NCBI GenBank assembly: GCA_036655895.1
Contig: JAVVPF010000001.1
Location: forward strand, 1-64,000
Length of the DNA stretch: 64,000 nt
DNA from: Cloacibacillus sp.
GTDB lineage: Bacteria > Synergistota > Synergistia > Synergistales > Synergistaceae
Reading direction: 5' to 3'
Each line of letters begins with the position of its first letter. The first letter of the stretch is position 1. The translations under genes were made by a program, and so were the position numbers. Shown here piece after piece: positions 35,470 to 45,491 of the stretch. Under the pieces are notes generated by a model. The model was not told the DNA's origin. It ran no database searches and saw only the letters and a list, made by a program, of their open reading frames with translations.

Positions 35470-38400
35470 AGGTTTTAAGAGCTTCGGCGGCTCGCACGAC
35501 CTGATACTCTCATCAGGCTTCACCGCCATAGTTGGGCCAAACGGCAGCGGCAAGAGCAACCTTCTTGACGCTCTGCGCTGGTCGCTGGGCGACACCAGTG
35601 CAAGCAGCATCCGTGTGAAAAAACAGTCTGACCTGCTCTTCAACGGCTCCCAGAGCCGCGACGCGGCGAAGGAGGCAGAGGTGACGCTCCACCTCAAAGA
35701 AGAAGACCGTCTCTGCGTCATAAAGCGCCGAGTGACCGCGCCGGACGGTGCTACCAGCCTCTTCGTAGACAACTCGCGCAAGACGCTCATTGAACTGGAC
35801 GAGGTCAAACGCGGCTGGAAACTCGAGGGCGCGCGCTTTGCCTTCATAGGGCAGGGCGAGATACAGGCGGTGCTTAAGCAAAGCCCCTCCGAACGCAGGA
35901 TGCACCTCGAAACGCTCTTTGGCATAGATATATACAGGAAAAAAAGGATGGATTCGCAGAACCGCCTGCAAACGGTAAAAGAAGAATACGACCAGCTGCG
36001 GCATCTTATGGGCGAATTATCGGCGCGCCGCGAGGAGATAGCTCCGGAGGCGGCGCGCGCGGCGCAGATGCGGGCTATACTCGACAGCATCGAGGACGAC
36101 CGCAAAATGCTCTATTGGCTGCGGCGCGCCTCGTGCGAACAGGCGCTTGCTTCGATAGTCCGCGAGATAGAGGCGGCGAACGCGCTCTGCGAGGGGACGA
36201 TTTTCTGGTCGCGCTTCTGGAAGAGCGCGGCGCAGGAGATAGAAAGAAGAATAGGGCAGGCGGCGCAGCAGCATCAGCAGCAGAGCTGGGAGCTGGAACA
36301 GTGCCGAAACCGCTTTGCCTCCCTCACTAAATCCGGTTATTCGTCGGCCGCCACGCTTCGCGGCGCGAACGCGCGCCTCATAGAGGCGGGAAAAGAAAAC
36401 GCGGAGACGAAAAAGCATTACGAAGAACTTTTGGCGGACCAGAAAAAAGGTCTTGCGGAAAATAAAAAGGCGCGCGAAGAGGTTGAGCGCGCGCAGCGCA
36501 CACTTGAAGAGGTCGATAAAAAATGGGCGCTCTACAACGAACGCCTCGAACAGACCAAGACGGAACGCGAAAACTGGAACAAAGAAAAGGGCCGTCTTGA
36601 CGGAGAGCTGCAAAAATGCAAAGCGAAGCTCGGCTTCCTTGGCAAAGACCTGCTTGAACTTCGCACGAAAAAGACAGACGCGCCGGAAGAACGCAAAGAT
36701 ATAGATTTACAGATAAAGCTGCTGGAGGCCGAATGCGAAAAGGCTAACGCCGAGCAGGAGGTGCTCGTAAAGGAGCATACGCGCCTTTACGCGCTCTGCC
36801 AGACGATAGCGCAGGAGATGCAGCGCGCGAAGCGAAATGCCGTGACGCTGCGCTCAAAGCTCAACGACACGGTTGAAGCGCTGCAGGCGGGCCTTTATCC
36901 CGGCCCCGTAAAGCATCTGCTCTCCGCGGCGAAGCTCAAAAGACTTGACGCCGACCCGCACGCGGTGATAGACGTCTTCTCTGCGCCTGCCTCGCTTTCC
37001 GCCGCACTTGAAGCCTACCTTGGCGGACGCCAGTTTCAGCTGCTCGTAGAGAATATGGACGAGGCGGGGCGCTGCATAAACAGGCTCAAACAGAACGCGG
37101 CAGGAGTCGCCTCATTCCTTCCGCTTGAACGCGCGAGGCCGCGTTTTCCGAACAAGGCCGCGCGTCTTCCGTCACGCGGCGTCGTCGGCTGGGCCATCGA
37201 ACTTATCCGCGTGGAGCCTCACTGGCTTCCCGCCATAGAACACATCATGGGCGACCTGCTCATAGTAGATTCCTACGACGTCGGCAAAGAGCTAGTCCGC
37301 GGCGGCTTCAAAGGCCCCATCGTCACAACGGAGGGCGACGTATTCCAGCCCGGCGGCACAGTAAGCGGCGGCCGCAGCCAGAAGAGCGGGCGCGTGCTTG
37401 AAATGAAGGCGCAGGCGGCGAAGCTTGAAGAAGAGGCACAGGCGGCGCAGCGCGAGGCCGACGAACTCTCAAAGAGCTTCAAAGAGGCGGAGGGCAAAGA
37501 GATAGCGGCCTCCGAAAGTAAGGAAACATATACAAAAAAAATACGCGAACTGAACGGCAGAGTGGCGCTTCTTGAAGACCAGCGCGAGTCCATCGCAAAA
37601 GAACAGCGCAGAGCCGCCGGAGAAAAGAGCCGCATTCTTGAATCTATAAAGCAGGAGGGCGCTAACTGGACCTCCATCCTGAAATCACTGGAAGAGCTAG
37701 AGGTAAAGCGCGACAGCGCGTCGGACGTCGAGGACGACCGCCATCTCATTGAGGAGCGCGAAAGATGCAAGTCCGAGGCCTCCGTCGCCGCAGGGAAACT
37801 CTCTTCCGGTTTTGCGATAATGGAGCGCATCAGAAACGAAGTAAAATCCGCGGAAAACAAGCTGCGCCGCCTCGAAGAAGAGATGAGCGAGCTTGACCAA
37901 AACTGCGTGCGCGAACGCGCGAACCTTGCGCGCGTAGGCGGGAGCTGCCTTGAAATACACCTTCGCCGCAAAGAGCTGCTTGCGGAGATGGAAGAACACG
38001 GCGGCCTCTACGCGAAGCTTGAAAAGGCGCGCGGCTACATAAGCGACAGAAAAAGCGGCGCCGACGCAAGAATGCGCGGAGAGTCCGAAAAATTCTCGCA
38101 GGCTCAGGCAAAGAAAAACGAAAACGAACGCGAGATAGACGAACTTATAAATACCTGGGAAGAGCAGTATCCGTACCCCGGCGCGGCAGAGCTGCCGACG
38201 GACCGCGACATGGAGGAGCTGCGCCGCAAGATACGCGACGGCGACAGAAAAATAAAGGCCTTCGGCGACGTCAACATGGGTGTGCTCTCCGAGGATCAGA
38301 ACCTAAAAGACAGGCTCGCCTTCCTCGGCGAACAGACCGACGATGTGCGAAAAAGCGCGCAGGAGCTGGAACGCCTCATAAACGAAGCCGACGCGATGGC

Positions 38401-38866
38401 CTACAAACAGTTCTCCGAGTCGCTTCTTAAAGTTGACGAACGCTTCTGCTTCCTCTTTAAAAAACTTTTCGGAGGCGGCGAGGCGCACCTTGTCATGACG
38501 GAGGGCGAGACCATTTGGAACACTGGCGTTGAGATAGACGCGCGGCTGCCCGGAAAACACGCGCAGGTGCTGAGCCAGTATTCCGGCGGCGAAATATCGC
38601 TCATCTCCGTCTCGCTGCTCTTTGCGACGATGGAGGTCGCCGGCTCCCCGATAGCGGTGCTCGACGAGGTAGACGCCGCGCTTGATGAATCGAACCTTCG
38701 CCGTTTCAGCGAGCTTACGAAAGAATACGCAAAAAGCCGCCAGATACTTGCCATGACGCACAGGCGCGCCACAATGGAACGCGCCGACGTGCTCTACGGC
38801 GTCACGCTCCAGGAGCCGGGGCTTTCGCAGGTTGTCGGCGTCAAGCTAGACGACTGGACCAACTGA
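35444..38866 (+). CDS. smc: Chromosome segregation protein SMC
   Basis: Condensin ATPase for chromosome compaction. N-terminal MYIGRLQLKGFKSFGG and Walker A GPNGSGKSN (about 30-38); long coiled coils (about 170-495 and 650-1000) flanking the hinge (about 500-640, from AGLYPGPVKHLL to VSGGRSQKSG); C-terminal signature LSQYSGGE and Walker B VLDEVDAALDE. Total 1140 residues. The TTG start inside rng agrees with the conserved SMC N-terminus. ScpA/ScpB are not in the window. Confidence 0.95.
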   Translation: MYIGRLQLKGFKSFGGSHDLILSSGFTAIVGPNGSGKSNLLDALRWSLGDTSASSIRVKKQSDLLFNGSQSRDAAKEAEVTLHLKEEDRLCVIKRRVTAPDGATSLFVDNSRKTLIELDEVKRGWKLEGARFAFIGQGEIQAVLKQSPSERRMHLETLFGIDIYRKKRMDSQNRLQTVKEEYDQLRHLMGELSARREEIAPEAARAAQMRAILDSIEDDRKMLYWLRRASCEQALASIVREIEAANALCEGTIFWSRFWKSAAQEIERRIGQAAQQHQQQSWELEQCRNRFASLTKSGYSSAATLRGANARLIEAGKENAETKKHYEELLADQKKGLAENKKAREEVERAQRTLEEVDKKWALYNERLEQTKTERENWNKEKGRLDGELQKCKAKLGFLGKDLLELRTKKTDAPEERKDIDLQIKLLEAECEKANAEQEVLVKEHTRLYALCQTIAQEMQRAKRNAVTLRSKLNDTVEALQAGLYPGPVKHLLSAAKLKRLDADPHAVIDVFSAPASLSAALEAYLGGRQFQLLVENMDEAGRCINRLKQNAAGVASFLPLERARPRFPNKAARLPSRGVVGWAIELIRVEPHWLPAIEHIMGDLLIVDSYDVGKELVRGGFKGPIVTTEGDVFQPGGTVSGGRSQKSGRVLEMKAQAAKLEEEAQAAQREADELSKSFKEAEGKEIAASESKETYTKKIRELNGRVALLEDQRESIAKEQRRAAGEKSRILESIKQEGANWTSILKSLEELEVKRDSASDVEDDRHLIEERERCKSEASVAAGKLSSGFAIMERIRNEVKSAENKLRRLEEEMSELDQNCVRERANLARVGGSCLEIHLRRKELLAEMEEHGGLYAKLEKARGYISDRKSGADARMRGESEKFSQAQAKKNENEREIDELINTWEEQYPYPGAAELPTDRDMEELRRKIRDGDRKIKAFGDVNMGVLSEDQNLKDRLAFLGEQTDDVRKSAQELERLINEADAMAYKQFSESLLKVDERFCFLFKKLFGGGEAHLVMTEGETIWNTGVEIDARLPGKHAQVLSQYSGGEISLISVSLLFATMEVAGSPIAVLDEVDAALDESNLRRFSELTKEYAKSRQILAMTHRRATMERADVLYGVTLQEPGLSQVVGVKLDDWTN

Positions 38867-39600
38867 TGACAGCCTGCCACGACCTTCTGTACGGCGTTTT
38901 AAAAATAATCCAGCCCGAAGAGGGGCGCGGGCTTCGCGTCAACGTCGATACGATATTGCTTGCGCACTTCACGCGGCCCAGACGCGGCGAACGGATACTC
39001 GAAATAGGCTGCGCACACGGCGCGATTTCGCTCATCCTTGCAAAAAGAGGTTTTGCCGTGGAAGGTATAGACATCCAGCCCCATCTGATAGAGCTTGCCG
39101 TGGAAAACGCAAAACTGAACGGCCTTGACGCAAAATTCCGCACCGCTGACATTCGGTGTTACAAACAGATCGCCGAAGCTCAAAGCTTCGACCGGATAGT
39201 GGTCAACCCGCCCTACGACGAGGCGGCAAGAAGCCGCCCAAGCCCCAAAGAGGCGCAGGCGGCCGCCATGCACGGCGCCTGCTGCGCTTTGAGCGATATA
39301 ATAGAGGCGTCGCACTACCTGCTGAAAAACAGGGGACGGCTAGACATCGTGATGCGCGAAGACAGGATAGGCGAACTTTTTGAGCTGCTGGGACGCGCCA
39401 AGACGCCGCCTAAAATAATGCGCTGCGTCCACCCGAAGCCGCATGAAAGAGCCTCCGTAGTGCTGGTGGAGGCGATGCGTTCAGGGCGGCACGGCATCGT
39501 AATAGAGCCGCCGCTGTTTATAACGGCAGAGGACGGCGAAGAGACGCCGGAGCTCAAAGAGGCCTACGTGATAAAGGAGGATGCGCAATGCCGCTCATAA
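38866..39600 (+). CDS. tRNA1(Val) adenine-N6 methyltransferase-like protein (TrmN6/YfiC family)
   Basis: SAM-dependent N6-adenine methyltransferase. The SAM loop EIGCAHG is at 46-52 and the catalytic NPPY at 114-117, followed by the family-typical downstream stretch with Ser-Pro-Lys/Glu-Ala...His-Gly. In E. coli the homologue methylates A37 of tRNA-Val; here the RNA target is inferred. Its ATG overlaps the smc stop (TGATG), and its own end overlaps rsmI by 13 bases. This methyltransferase-rsmI pairing is frequent in Firmicutes. Confidence 0.87.
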   Translation: MTACHDLLYGVLKIIQPEEGRGLRVNVDTILLAHFTRPRRGERILEIGCAHGAISLILAKRGFAVEGIDIQPHLIELAVENAKLNGLDAKFRTADIRCYKQIAEAQSFDRIVVNPPYDEAARSRPSPKEAQAAAMHGACCALSDIIEASHYLLKNRGRLDIVMREDRIGELFELLGRAKTPPKIMRCVHPKPHERASVVLVEAMRSGRHGIVIEPPLFITAEDGEETPELKEAYVIKEDAQCRS

Positions 39601-40424
39601 TCGTACCGACGCCCGTCGGGAACCTTGAAGACATGACGCTTCGCGGTCTGCGCGAACTGCGGGACGCGGACGTCATTGCCTGTGAGGATACGCGGCATAC
39701 GCTGCGACTGCTCAACCATTTTGAGATAAAAAAGCCGCTATTTTCGTGCCACGAACACAACGAAAGCGAACGCGTCGAAATGATGCTGGCCCGTCTTGAG
39801 GCGGGGGAGCGTGTCGCGCTCGTCTCTGACGCGGGCACACCGGGGCTTTCAGACCCAGGCGGCATCATAATCAAGGCCGCGATGGAACGCGGACTGCCCT
39901 GCTCCGTGCTGCCGGGCGCAAACGCGCTTTTGCCTGCGCTTCTGCTATCGGGCATGGATATGACCTCATTTGTGTTTGTCGGCTTCCTGAAAGGAAAAGA
40001 ACAGGAAAAGAAAAAACGTCTGGAAGAACTGAAAGATATAAAAGAGACGCTGGTCTTCTACATGTCCCCGCACCGGCTACTGAAAGAGCTGAATCTTATA
40101 GGCGCGGTGCTGGGCGACAGGCGCGCTTCGCTCGTTCGCGAGATAAGCAAGATACACGAAGAGACGCTTTCTGGCACGCTGCTTTCATTTTGTGATACAA
40201 TTCCAGAGGAAAAAATACGCGGCGAGTTTGTCTGCGTAGTAGAGGGCGCGCCCGCGCGCGAAACGCCTCTCTGCGAAGACGACTGGAAAGAAGAGGCGCT
40301 CCACCTTGCCGCGGAGGGCGAACCCGTGAAGAAAACGGCCGTGCTGCTTGCCGAAAAATACGGCGTTCAGCCCAATAAAGTCAAAAAGTTTTTAATAGAA
40401 AATCGCACTGGGGAGGAAGCATAA
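39588..40424 (+). CDS. rsmI: 16S rRNA (cytidine-1402-2'-O)-methyltransferase RsmI
   Basis: Methylates the ribose of C1402 in the ribosome decoding centre. Tetrapyrrole-methylase fold with VPTPVGNLEDMT at the N-terminus, CEDTRHT, SDAGTPGLSDPG and the MSPHRLLKEL segment, all RsmI hallmarks, in 278 residues. The C-terminal AEKYGVQPNKVKKFL is the small helical domain. It overlaps the methyltransferase upstream and metG downstream (1 base). Confidence 0.95.
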   Translation: MPLIIVPTPVGNLEDMTLRGLRELRDADVIACEDTRHTLRLLNHFEIKKPLFSCHEHNESERVEMMLARLEAGERVALVSDAGTPGLSDPGGIIIKAAMERGLPCSVLPGANALLPALLLSGMDMTSFVFVGFLKGKEQEKKKRLEELKDIKETLVFYMSPHRLLKELNLIGAVLGDRRASLVREISKIHEETLSGTLLSFCDTIPEEKIRGEFVCVVEGAPARETPLCEDDWKEEALHLAAEGEPVKKTAVLLAEKYGVQPNKVKKFLIENRTGEEA

Positions 40425-42382
40425 TGTCAGATAACAATTTTTACATCACTACGCCCATTTATTATGTAAACGACGTGCCTCACATAGGCCACGCATACAC
40501 GACGATAGCGGCGGATGTGCTGAACCGCTGGCACAAATCTGGAGGGGACAAGAGCTATTTCCTGACCGGAACGGACGAACACGGGCAGAAGATACAGACC
40601 GTCGCCGAAAAACGCGGCATCACGCCGATTGAGCTCTGCGACGAGGTCGTACAGAATTTCCAGAAACTCTGGACGGCGCTTGACATCAAAAACGACGACT
40701 TCATCCGCACCACTGAGCCGCGCCACGAAAAGGTCGTGCAGGAAGTTTTCCGCCGCCTGATGGCCACAGGCGACATCTACAAAGGAGAATACGAAGGCTG
40801 GTACTGCGTGCCCTGCGAGACCTACGTCCCAGAGGCGCAGATGGGCGAGGGAGAGACCTGCCCCGACTGCCACAGGCCCCTTACAAAAATGACGGAGGAG
40901 ACCTACTTCTTCCGCCTCTCAAAGTTCCAGGAGCCGCTGCTCAAATTCTACGAAGAAAACCCGGATGCCATCATGCCCAAGAAGCGCTACAACGAAGTTG
41001 TCAGCTTCATAAAGAGCGGCCTCCGCGACCAGTCTATATCACGCACCACGCTCAAATGGGGCATACCTCTTCCCGGAGATGAGGCGCACGTCATATATGT
41101 TTGGTTTGACGCGCTCATCAACTATCTCTCCGCTATGGATTTCCCGCAGCCCGGCGGCAAATGGGAAGATTTCTGGCCCGTAGTGCGCCACCTTGTAGGC
41201 AAAGACATCATCCGCTTCCACTGCGTCATTTGGCCCGCGATGCTGATGGCGCTCGGAGTGAACCCCCCAGTTCGCGTCTTCGCGCACGGCTGGTGGACGG
41301 TCGAAGGCGAAAAAATGTCAAAATCGCTCGGCAACGTAGTAGACCCGTTTGAAATGGCGAAGCTCTACGGCATCGACGCCTTCCGCTACTTCCTGCTCCG
41401 CGAAGTTCCCTTCGGCCACGACGGAGACTTCTCTGAACTGGCTATGGTACAGCGCATAAATTCCGACCTCGCAAACGACCTTGGCAACCTGCTCTCGCGT
41501 TCGCTGCAAATGGTTGAAAAATTCCGCGCGGGCGACGTGCCTGCGGCCTACACTGCAACTGCGCTCGACAAAGAGATAGAAGAGCTCGCCAACAAAACCG
41601 CCGCCGAAATGGATTCGCTCGTCGATCGCTTTGCCTTTGACGACGCGCTGAAATGCCTCTGGAACTTCATCAGCCGCGCCAACAAATATATCGACGAGAC
41701 GGAGCCGTGGAAACTTGGCCGCGAAGGCGACGTAGAGCGTCTTGACGCCGTGCTGCGCACCCTTTGGGAATCGCTCCGCCTCTCGGCCGTGCTCATCGCG
41801 CCCTACATGCCGCAGACGGCTGACAAAATCTGGCAGCAGCTTGGACTTTCCGGCGATCCGCTTGACGGCGGACGCGCTTCGTGGAAGTGGGGAGAGATGC
41901 CGGCACCCGTCAAAGCGGCGAGAAGCGGTATACTCTTCCCGCGCATTGACATAGAAAAATGGAAGGCCGAAAAAGAAGAGCGCGACATTGAAAAGCGCGC
42001 CCAGGCAGACCCGACCGCCTATTTCAAATATCTTGAGCCGAAGCCGCAGATAGAATACGACGATTTCGCTAAGCTCGACCTGCGCGTGGCGCTCGTTGAG
42101 AAAATAGAGGTAGTGCCAAAGGCTGACAAGCTCTACATCCTGAACCTCGACCTCGGCTATGAAAAACGCGTCATCGTTTCAAGCATCCGCGAATTTTACA
42201 AGCCCGAAGAACTCGAAGGTAGAAAGATACTCGTCCTCGTAAACCTGAAGCCCGCGAAATTCCGCGGAGTGCAGAGCAACGGAATGCTGCTCGCCGCCGA
42301 AAGCCCCGAGACAAGACAGGAAATATTGACGCTCGTCACCGTAATGGACGACAGCATCCCGGTAGGTAGCCGCATAAGCTAA
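40424..42382 (+). CDS. metG: Methionyl-tRNA synthetase
   Basis: Charges tRNA-Met. Class I motifs PHIGH (19-23) and KMSKS (297-301). The insertion has one four-Cys zinc knuckle (Cys128, 131, 146, 149). The anticodon-binding helical domain follows, and the C-terminal ~105 residues are an EMAP-like tRNA-binding/dimerisation domain (FAKLDLRVALVEKIEVVPKADKL). 652 residues is normal for the fused form. Start overlaps the rsmI stop (TAATG). Confidence 0.97.
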   Translation: MSDNNFYITTPIYYVNDVPHIGHAYTTIAADVLNRWHKSGGDKSYFLTGTDEHGQKIQTVAEKRGITPIELCDEVVQNFQKLWTALDIKNDDFIRTTEPRHEKVVQEVFRRLMATGDIYKGEYEGWYCVPCETYVPEAQMGEGETCPDCHRPLTKMTEETYFFRLSKFQEPLLKFYEENPDAIMPKKRYNEVVSFIKSGLRDQSISRTTLKWGIPLPGDEAHVIYVWFDALINYLSAMDFPQPGGKWEDFWPVVRHLVGKDIIRFHCVIWPAMLMALGVNPPVRVFAHGWWTVEGEKMSKSLGNVVDPFEMAKLYGIDAFRYFLLREVPFGHDGDFSELAMVQRINSDLANDLGNLLSRSLQMVEKFRAGDVPAAYTATALDKEIEELANKTAAEMDSLVDRFAFDDALKCLWNFISRANKYIDETEPWKLGREGDVERLDAVLRTLWESLRLSAVLIAPYMPQTADKIWQQLGLSGDPLDGGRASWKWGEMPAPVKAARSGILFPRIDIEKWKAEKEERDIEKRAQADPTAYFKYLEPKPQIEYDDFAKLDLRVALVEKIEVVPKADKLYILNLDLGYEKRVIVSSIREFYKPEELEGRKILVLVNLKPAKFRGVQSNGMLLAAESPETRQEILTLVTVMDDSIPVGSRIS

Positions 42383-42418
42383 AGGCCGAAAGCCGCGCGA
42401 TAAAATAATAAAAAAGAC

Positions 42419-42466
42419 GGGAGAAAGCCGAAGCGAGCACGCAAGCCGGCTTTCTCCCTATTTATT
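42419..42466 (+). terminator. Intrinsic terminator after metG
   Basis: Perfect 12-bp stem GGGAGAAAGCCG/CGGCTTTCTCCC with a 16-base loop, followed by TATTTATT. The T tract is imperfect, so strength is uncertain. Confidence 0.65.
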
Positions 42467-42529
42467 GAAAAGTTCAGCGTGGGCAAAAGAGATCTCCCCG
42501 CGGCTGCGGCTCTATCTCTGTCTTTATTG

Positions 42530-42535
42530 TATAAT
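42530..42535 (+). promoter_or_regulatory. Possible -10 element for the tatD-tgt-tsaC operon
   Basis: A consensus TATAAT lies about 40 bases before tatD, after the metG terminator, where a promoter is expected. No convincing -35 hexamer stands at 16-18 bases, so this is tentative. Confidence 0.35.
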
Positions 42536-42575
42536 AGGCGGGTATATTTTATTTTTGCATTGAGAGGAATACAAA

Positions 42576-43382
42576 ATGTTTTTAACGGACGCACATTGTC
42601 ATTTAAATAAAGAATATTTTCCTGACGGACTGGACGGGGTCTTTACCCGCGCTGCGGAAAACGACGTACGCAGGATGCTCTTTGCCGCGTCGGACGTCGC
42701 CTCAAGCCGCGAGGCGCTCTCGCTTGCCGAAGAAAAACGCCGTTTGCCTGAGATATACGCGCTTGTCGGAGTGCATCCACACGAGGCGTCGAAGGTCTCT
42801 TGCGGCTACCTTGACGAGCTTGCGCAGCTGGCAAAAAGCGACAGAGTCTCCGCGATAGGCGAGATAGGGCTTGACTATTTTTACGACAGCTCGCCGCGCG
42901 ACGTGCAGAGGCGGGTATTCTCGGAGCAGGTGGAGCTTGCTAAAAAAATCGGCAAGCCGATAGTGATACACGTGCGCGACGCGGCAGATCGCGCCGCCGG
43001 CCCCGCAAACGAAGAGCTGCTCGCTATGCTCAAAGAGCAAAACGCGGCCTCCGTAGGCGGCGTCATACATTGCTTCTCCGGCACGGAGGAGGACGCGGCG
43101 GCGGCGCTTGCGCTTGGCTTTTACATCTCCTTCGCCGGCCCCATCACATACCCAAAAAATCAAAGGCTGCGCGAGATCGCTATGAGCGTGCCGCTAGACC
43201 GCCTTCTCTGCGAGACGGACTCGCCCTACCTGGCGCCTCAGGGCTTTCGCGGCAAGGCGAACGAGCCGCGCCACGTCCGTTCCGTCTACGAGTATCTTTC
43301 GATGCTCAAAAAGATGCCGCTTGAAGAATTCAGCGCGGCGGTCAAGGAAAACGGCGAAAGACTATTTGGATGGAGCAGATGA
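42576..43382 (+). CDS. tatD: TatD family metal-dependent DNase
   Basis: Amidohydrolase-fold nuclease implicated in DNA repair and tRNA/D-amino-acid quality control. The metal site shows His7 and His9 (DAHCHLN), Glu in GEIGLDYF, His in VIHVRDA, His in GVIHCFSG and Asp in CETDSPYLAP. 268 residues is the usual size. Ribosome site GAGAGGAA. First gene of an operon with tgt, six bases ahead. Confidence 0.94.
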   Translation: MFLTDAHCHLNKEYFPDGLDGVFTRAAENDVRRMLFAASDVASSREALSLAEEKRRLPEIYALVGVHPHEASKVSCGYLDELAQLAKSDRVSAIGEIGLDYFYDSSPRDVQRRVFSEQVELAKKIGKPIVIHVRDAADRAAGPANEELLAMLKEQNAASVGGVIHCFSGTEEDAAAALALGFYISFAGPITYPKNQRLREIAMSVPLDRLLCETDSPYLAPQGFRGKANEPRHVRSVYEYLSMLKKMPLEEFSAAVKENGERLFGWSR

Positions 43383-43388
43383 TATAAA

Positions 43389-44513
43389 ATGTTTGAATAT
43401 AAATTGATTGCGGAATGTCCAGAAACCGGCGCGCGCGCGGGAGAGTTCACAACGCCGCACGGCGTTATCAAGACGCCCGTCTTCATGCCGGTCGGCACTC
43501 AGGCTACTGTAAAGTCGATGACGCCGCCGGAGCTTGAAGAAATGGGCGCGCAGATAATACTGGGCAATACCTACCATCTGAACATGCGGCCCGGTGAGGA
43601 TATCGTGGCGGAGGCTGGCGGCCTCCACCGCTTCATGGGCTGGAATCACCCGATACTGACCGACAGCGGCGGCTTTCAGGTATTTTCGCTCTCAAAGCTC
43701 AACAAAATCGGCGAAGAGGGCGTTGAGTTTCGTTCGCACATCGACGGCAGCAAACATTTCATGCGCCCCGAGGATTCTATGGCGATACAGGAGAAGCTGG
43801 GAAGCGACATAGCGATGGCCTTTGACGAGTGCGTCTCGCTGCCGACGACGGAAAAATATTCGCGCGAGGCGATGGAGCGCACGATACGCTGGGCGAAGCG
43901 CTGTTCAGATTTTCACAGCCGCACCGACCAGGCGCTCTTTGGCATCGTACAGGGCGCGCTATACGAGCACCAGCGCATTGAATGTATAGAGCGGCTAGAA
44001 GAAATCGGCTTTCCGGGGTACGGCATAGGCGGGCTTTCCGTCGGCGAGAGCCACGCGGAGATGTACCGCGTGCTTGACGCGCTTTCGCCGCACATGCCGA
44101 AGGCAAAGCCCCGCTACCTTATGGGCGTGGGGTTTCCGACCAACCTCGTTGAGGGAGTGGCGCGCGGCATAGACATGTTCGACTGCGTCCTGCCTACGAG
44201 AAACGGGCGCAACGGCCAGGTGCTGACGCGTCTTGGAAAAATGAACATAAAAAATCAGGGCTTCGCGCGCGATTTCACGCCTGTAGACCCAACATGCGGC
44301 TGCTACGTCTGCCGCAATTTCACGCGCGCCTATCTGCGCCACCTATACACGGCGGGCGAAATGCTCTCAGCGCGCCTGTGCAGTTGGCACAACCTGCATT
44401 TCTTGGTCAACCTCATGCACGACGCGCGGGCCGCCATTATTGACGGAAGATTCCCCGCCTTCCGCCGTCAGTTTATGGAAAATTTCATGGAGGGCGCCTA
44501 TCTTAATGAGTGA
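43389..44513 (+). CDS. tgt: tRNA-guanine transglycosylase
   Basis: Exchanges guanine-34 for preQ1 in queuosine tRNAs. Catalytic Asp92 in [19 protein letters not shown] binding loop, the nucleophile region [11 protein letters not shown], and the zinc site [17 protein letters not shown] near residues 302-320. 374 residues. queA and the preQ1 synthesis genes are not in the window. Its stop overlaps the next gene by 8 bases. Confidence 0.96.
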   Translation: MFEYKLIAECPETGARAGEFTTPHGVIKTPVFMPVGTQATVKSMTPPELEEMGAQIILGNTYHLNMRPGEDIVAEAGGLHRFMGWNHPILTDSGGFQVFSLSKLNKIGEEGVEFRSHIDGSKHFMRPEDSMAIQEKLGSDIAMAFDECVSLPTTEKYSREAMERTIRWAKRCSDFHSRTDQALFGIVQGALYEHQRIECIERLEEIGFPGYGIGGLSVGESHAEMYRVLDALSPHMPKAKPRYLMGVGFPTNLVEGVARGIDMFDCVLPTRNGRNGQVLTRLGKMNIKNQGFARDFTPVDPTCGCYVCRNFTRAYLRHLYTAGEMLSARLCSWHNLHFLVNLMHDARAAIIDGRFPAFRRQFMENFMEGAYLNE

Positions 44514-45486
44514 TATCGAAAGCCGCGTAAAGAAAAAAATCAATACGCTCACCGGCGAACAGCGCGAAATAATAGAGCGCGGTTCTAATATCATAAAATC
44601 AGGCGGACTTGTAGCCATCCCGACAGAGACAGTCTACGGCCTTGGCGCAAACGCGCTTGACGCCGCGGCCGCCTCACGCATATACGAGACGAAGGGACGG
44701 CCCTCGGACAATCCGCTCATACTCCATGTTTCAAGCATCGAAATGACGGAGCGCCTGGTTGAGATAACGCCGGGCGCGCGCAGGCTCATGGAAACATTCT
44801 GGCCCGGCCCGCTTTCGATCGTTTTGACCGCAAAAGAGATAATACCGCTTCGCACTAGAGGCGGCCTTGCTACAGCCGCCGTGCGTATGCCGGACAACGC
44901 CTTCGCTTTGGCCCTCATAGAGGCGGCGGGGCTTCCGATAGCGGCGCCCTCCGCCAACATAAGCGGACGTCCCAGCCCGACGGACGCCGCCACAGTGTGG
45001 CAGGAGATAGGCGGTAAAATCCCGCTCATAATAGACGGCGGCGAAACGAAATTCGGCGTAGAGTCCACAGTGCTGGACATGACGGGAGAAAACCCAGTGC
45101 TGCTTCGCCCCGGCGGCCTTGCGAAAGAGGAGATAGAGGCGGCGCTCGGACGGCCGGTGCTGCTCCCGCAGGATCAGAAAATGATAAAACGTTCCCCAGG
45201 CACAAGATACCGCCACTACGCGCCATCCATCCCGCTGCGCCTTTGTGCGCCGGAGGAGGCGCCGCAAAACGCGCAAAATTGGGCGTGGATAGGGACTGCC
45301 GTCCCCAACGGCACGCCCGCGGTAAAAATAATATTCAAAGACGACGCGGAGTACGCAAAAGAATTATTCCGCGCGCTGCGCTCCATTGAAAAAAGCGGAG
45401 CGGAGATCATCTACGCGCAGAGGCCCGACGAAAAAGGCATAGGCCTTGCGCTCAAAGACAGGCTGGCAAGAGCCGCCGGAGCCTGA
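44506..45486 (+). CDS. tsaC: Threonylcarbamoyl-AMP synthase (Sua5/YwlC type)
   Basis: Makes threonylcarbamoyl-adenylate from threonine, bicarbonate and ATP for t6A37 of tRNA. The YrdC/Sua5 domain (about 35-215) shows [21 protein letters not shown] and [15 protein letters not shown]-terminal Sua5 extension follows ([11 protein letters not shown] lies in the linker), making it the 326-residue Sua5 type, not the short TsaC. The ATG is preceded by GGAGGG 10 bases away; an earlier in-frame ATG lies deep within tgt and is rejected. Confidence 0.94.
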   Translation: MSDIESRVKKKINTLTGEQREIIERGSNIIKSGGLVAIPTETVYGLGANALDAAAASRIYETKGRPSDNPLILHVSSIEMTERLVEITPGARRLMETFWPGPLSIVLTAKEIIPLRTRGGLATAAVRMPDNAFALALIEAAGLPIAAPSANISGRPSPTDAATVWQEIGGKIPLIIDGGETKFGVESTVLDMTGENPVLLRPGGLAKEEIEAALGRPVLLPQDQKMIKRSPGTRYRHYAPSIPLRLCAPEEAPQNAQNWAWIGTAVPNGTPAVKIIFKDDAEYAKELFRALRSIEKSGAEIIYAQRPDEKGIGLALKDRLARAAGA

Positions 45487-45491
45487 CGCAA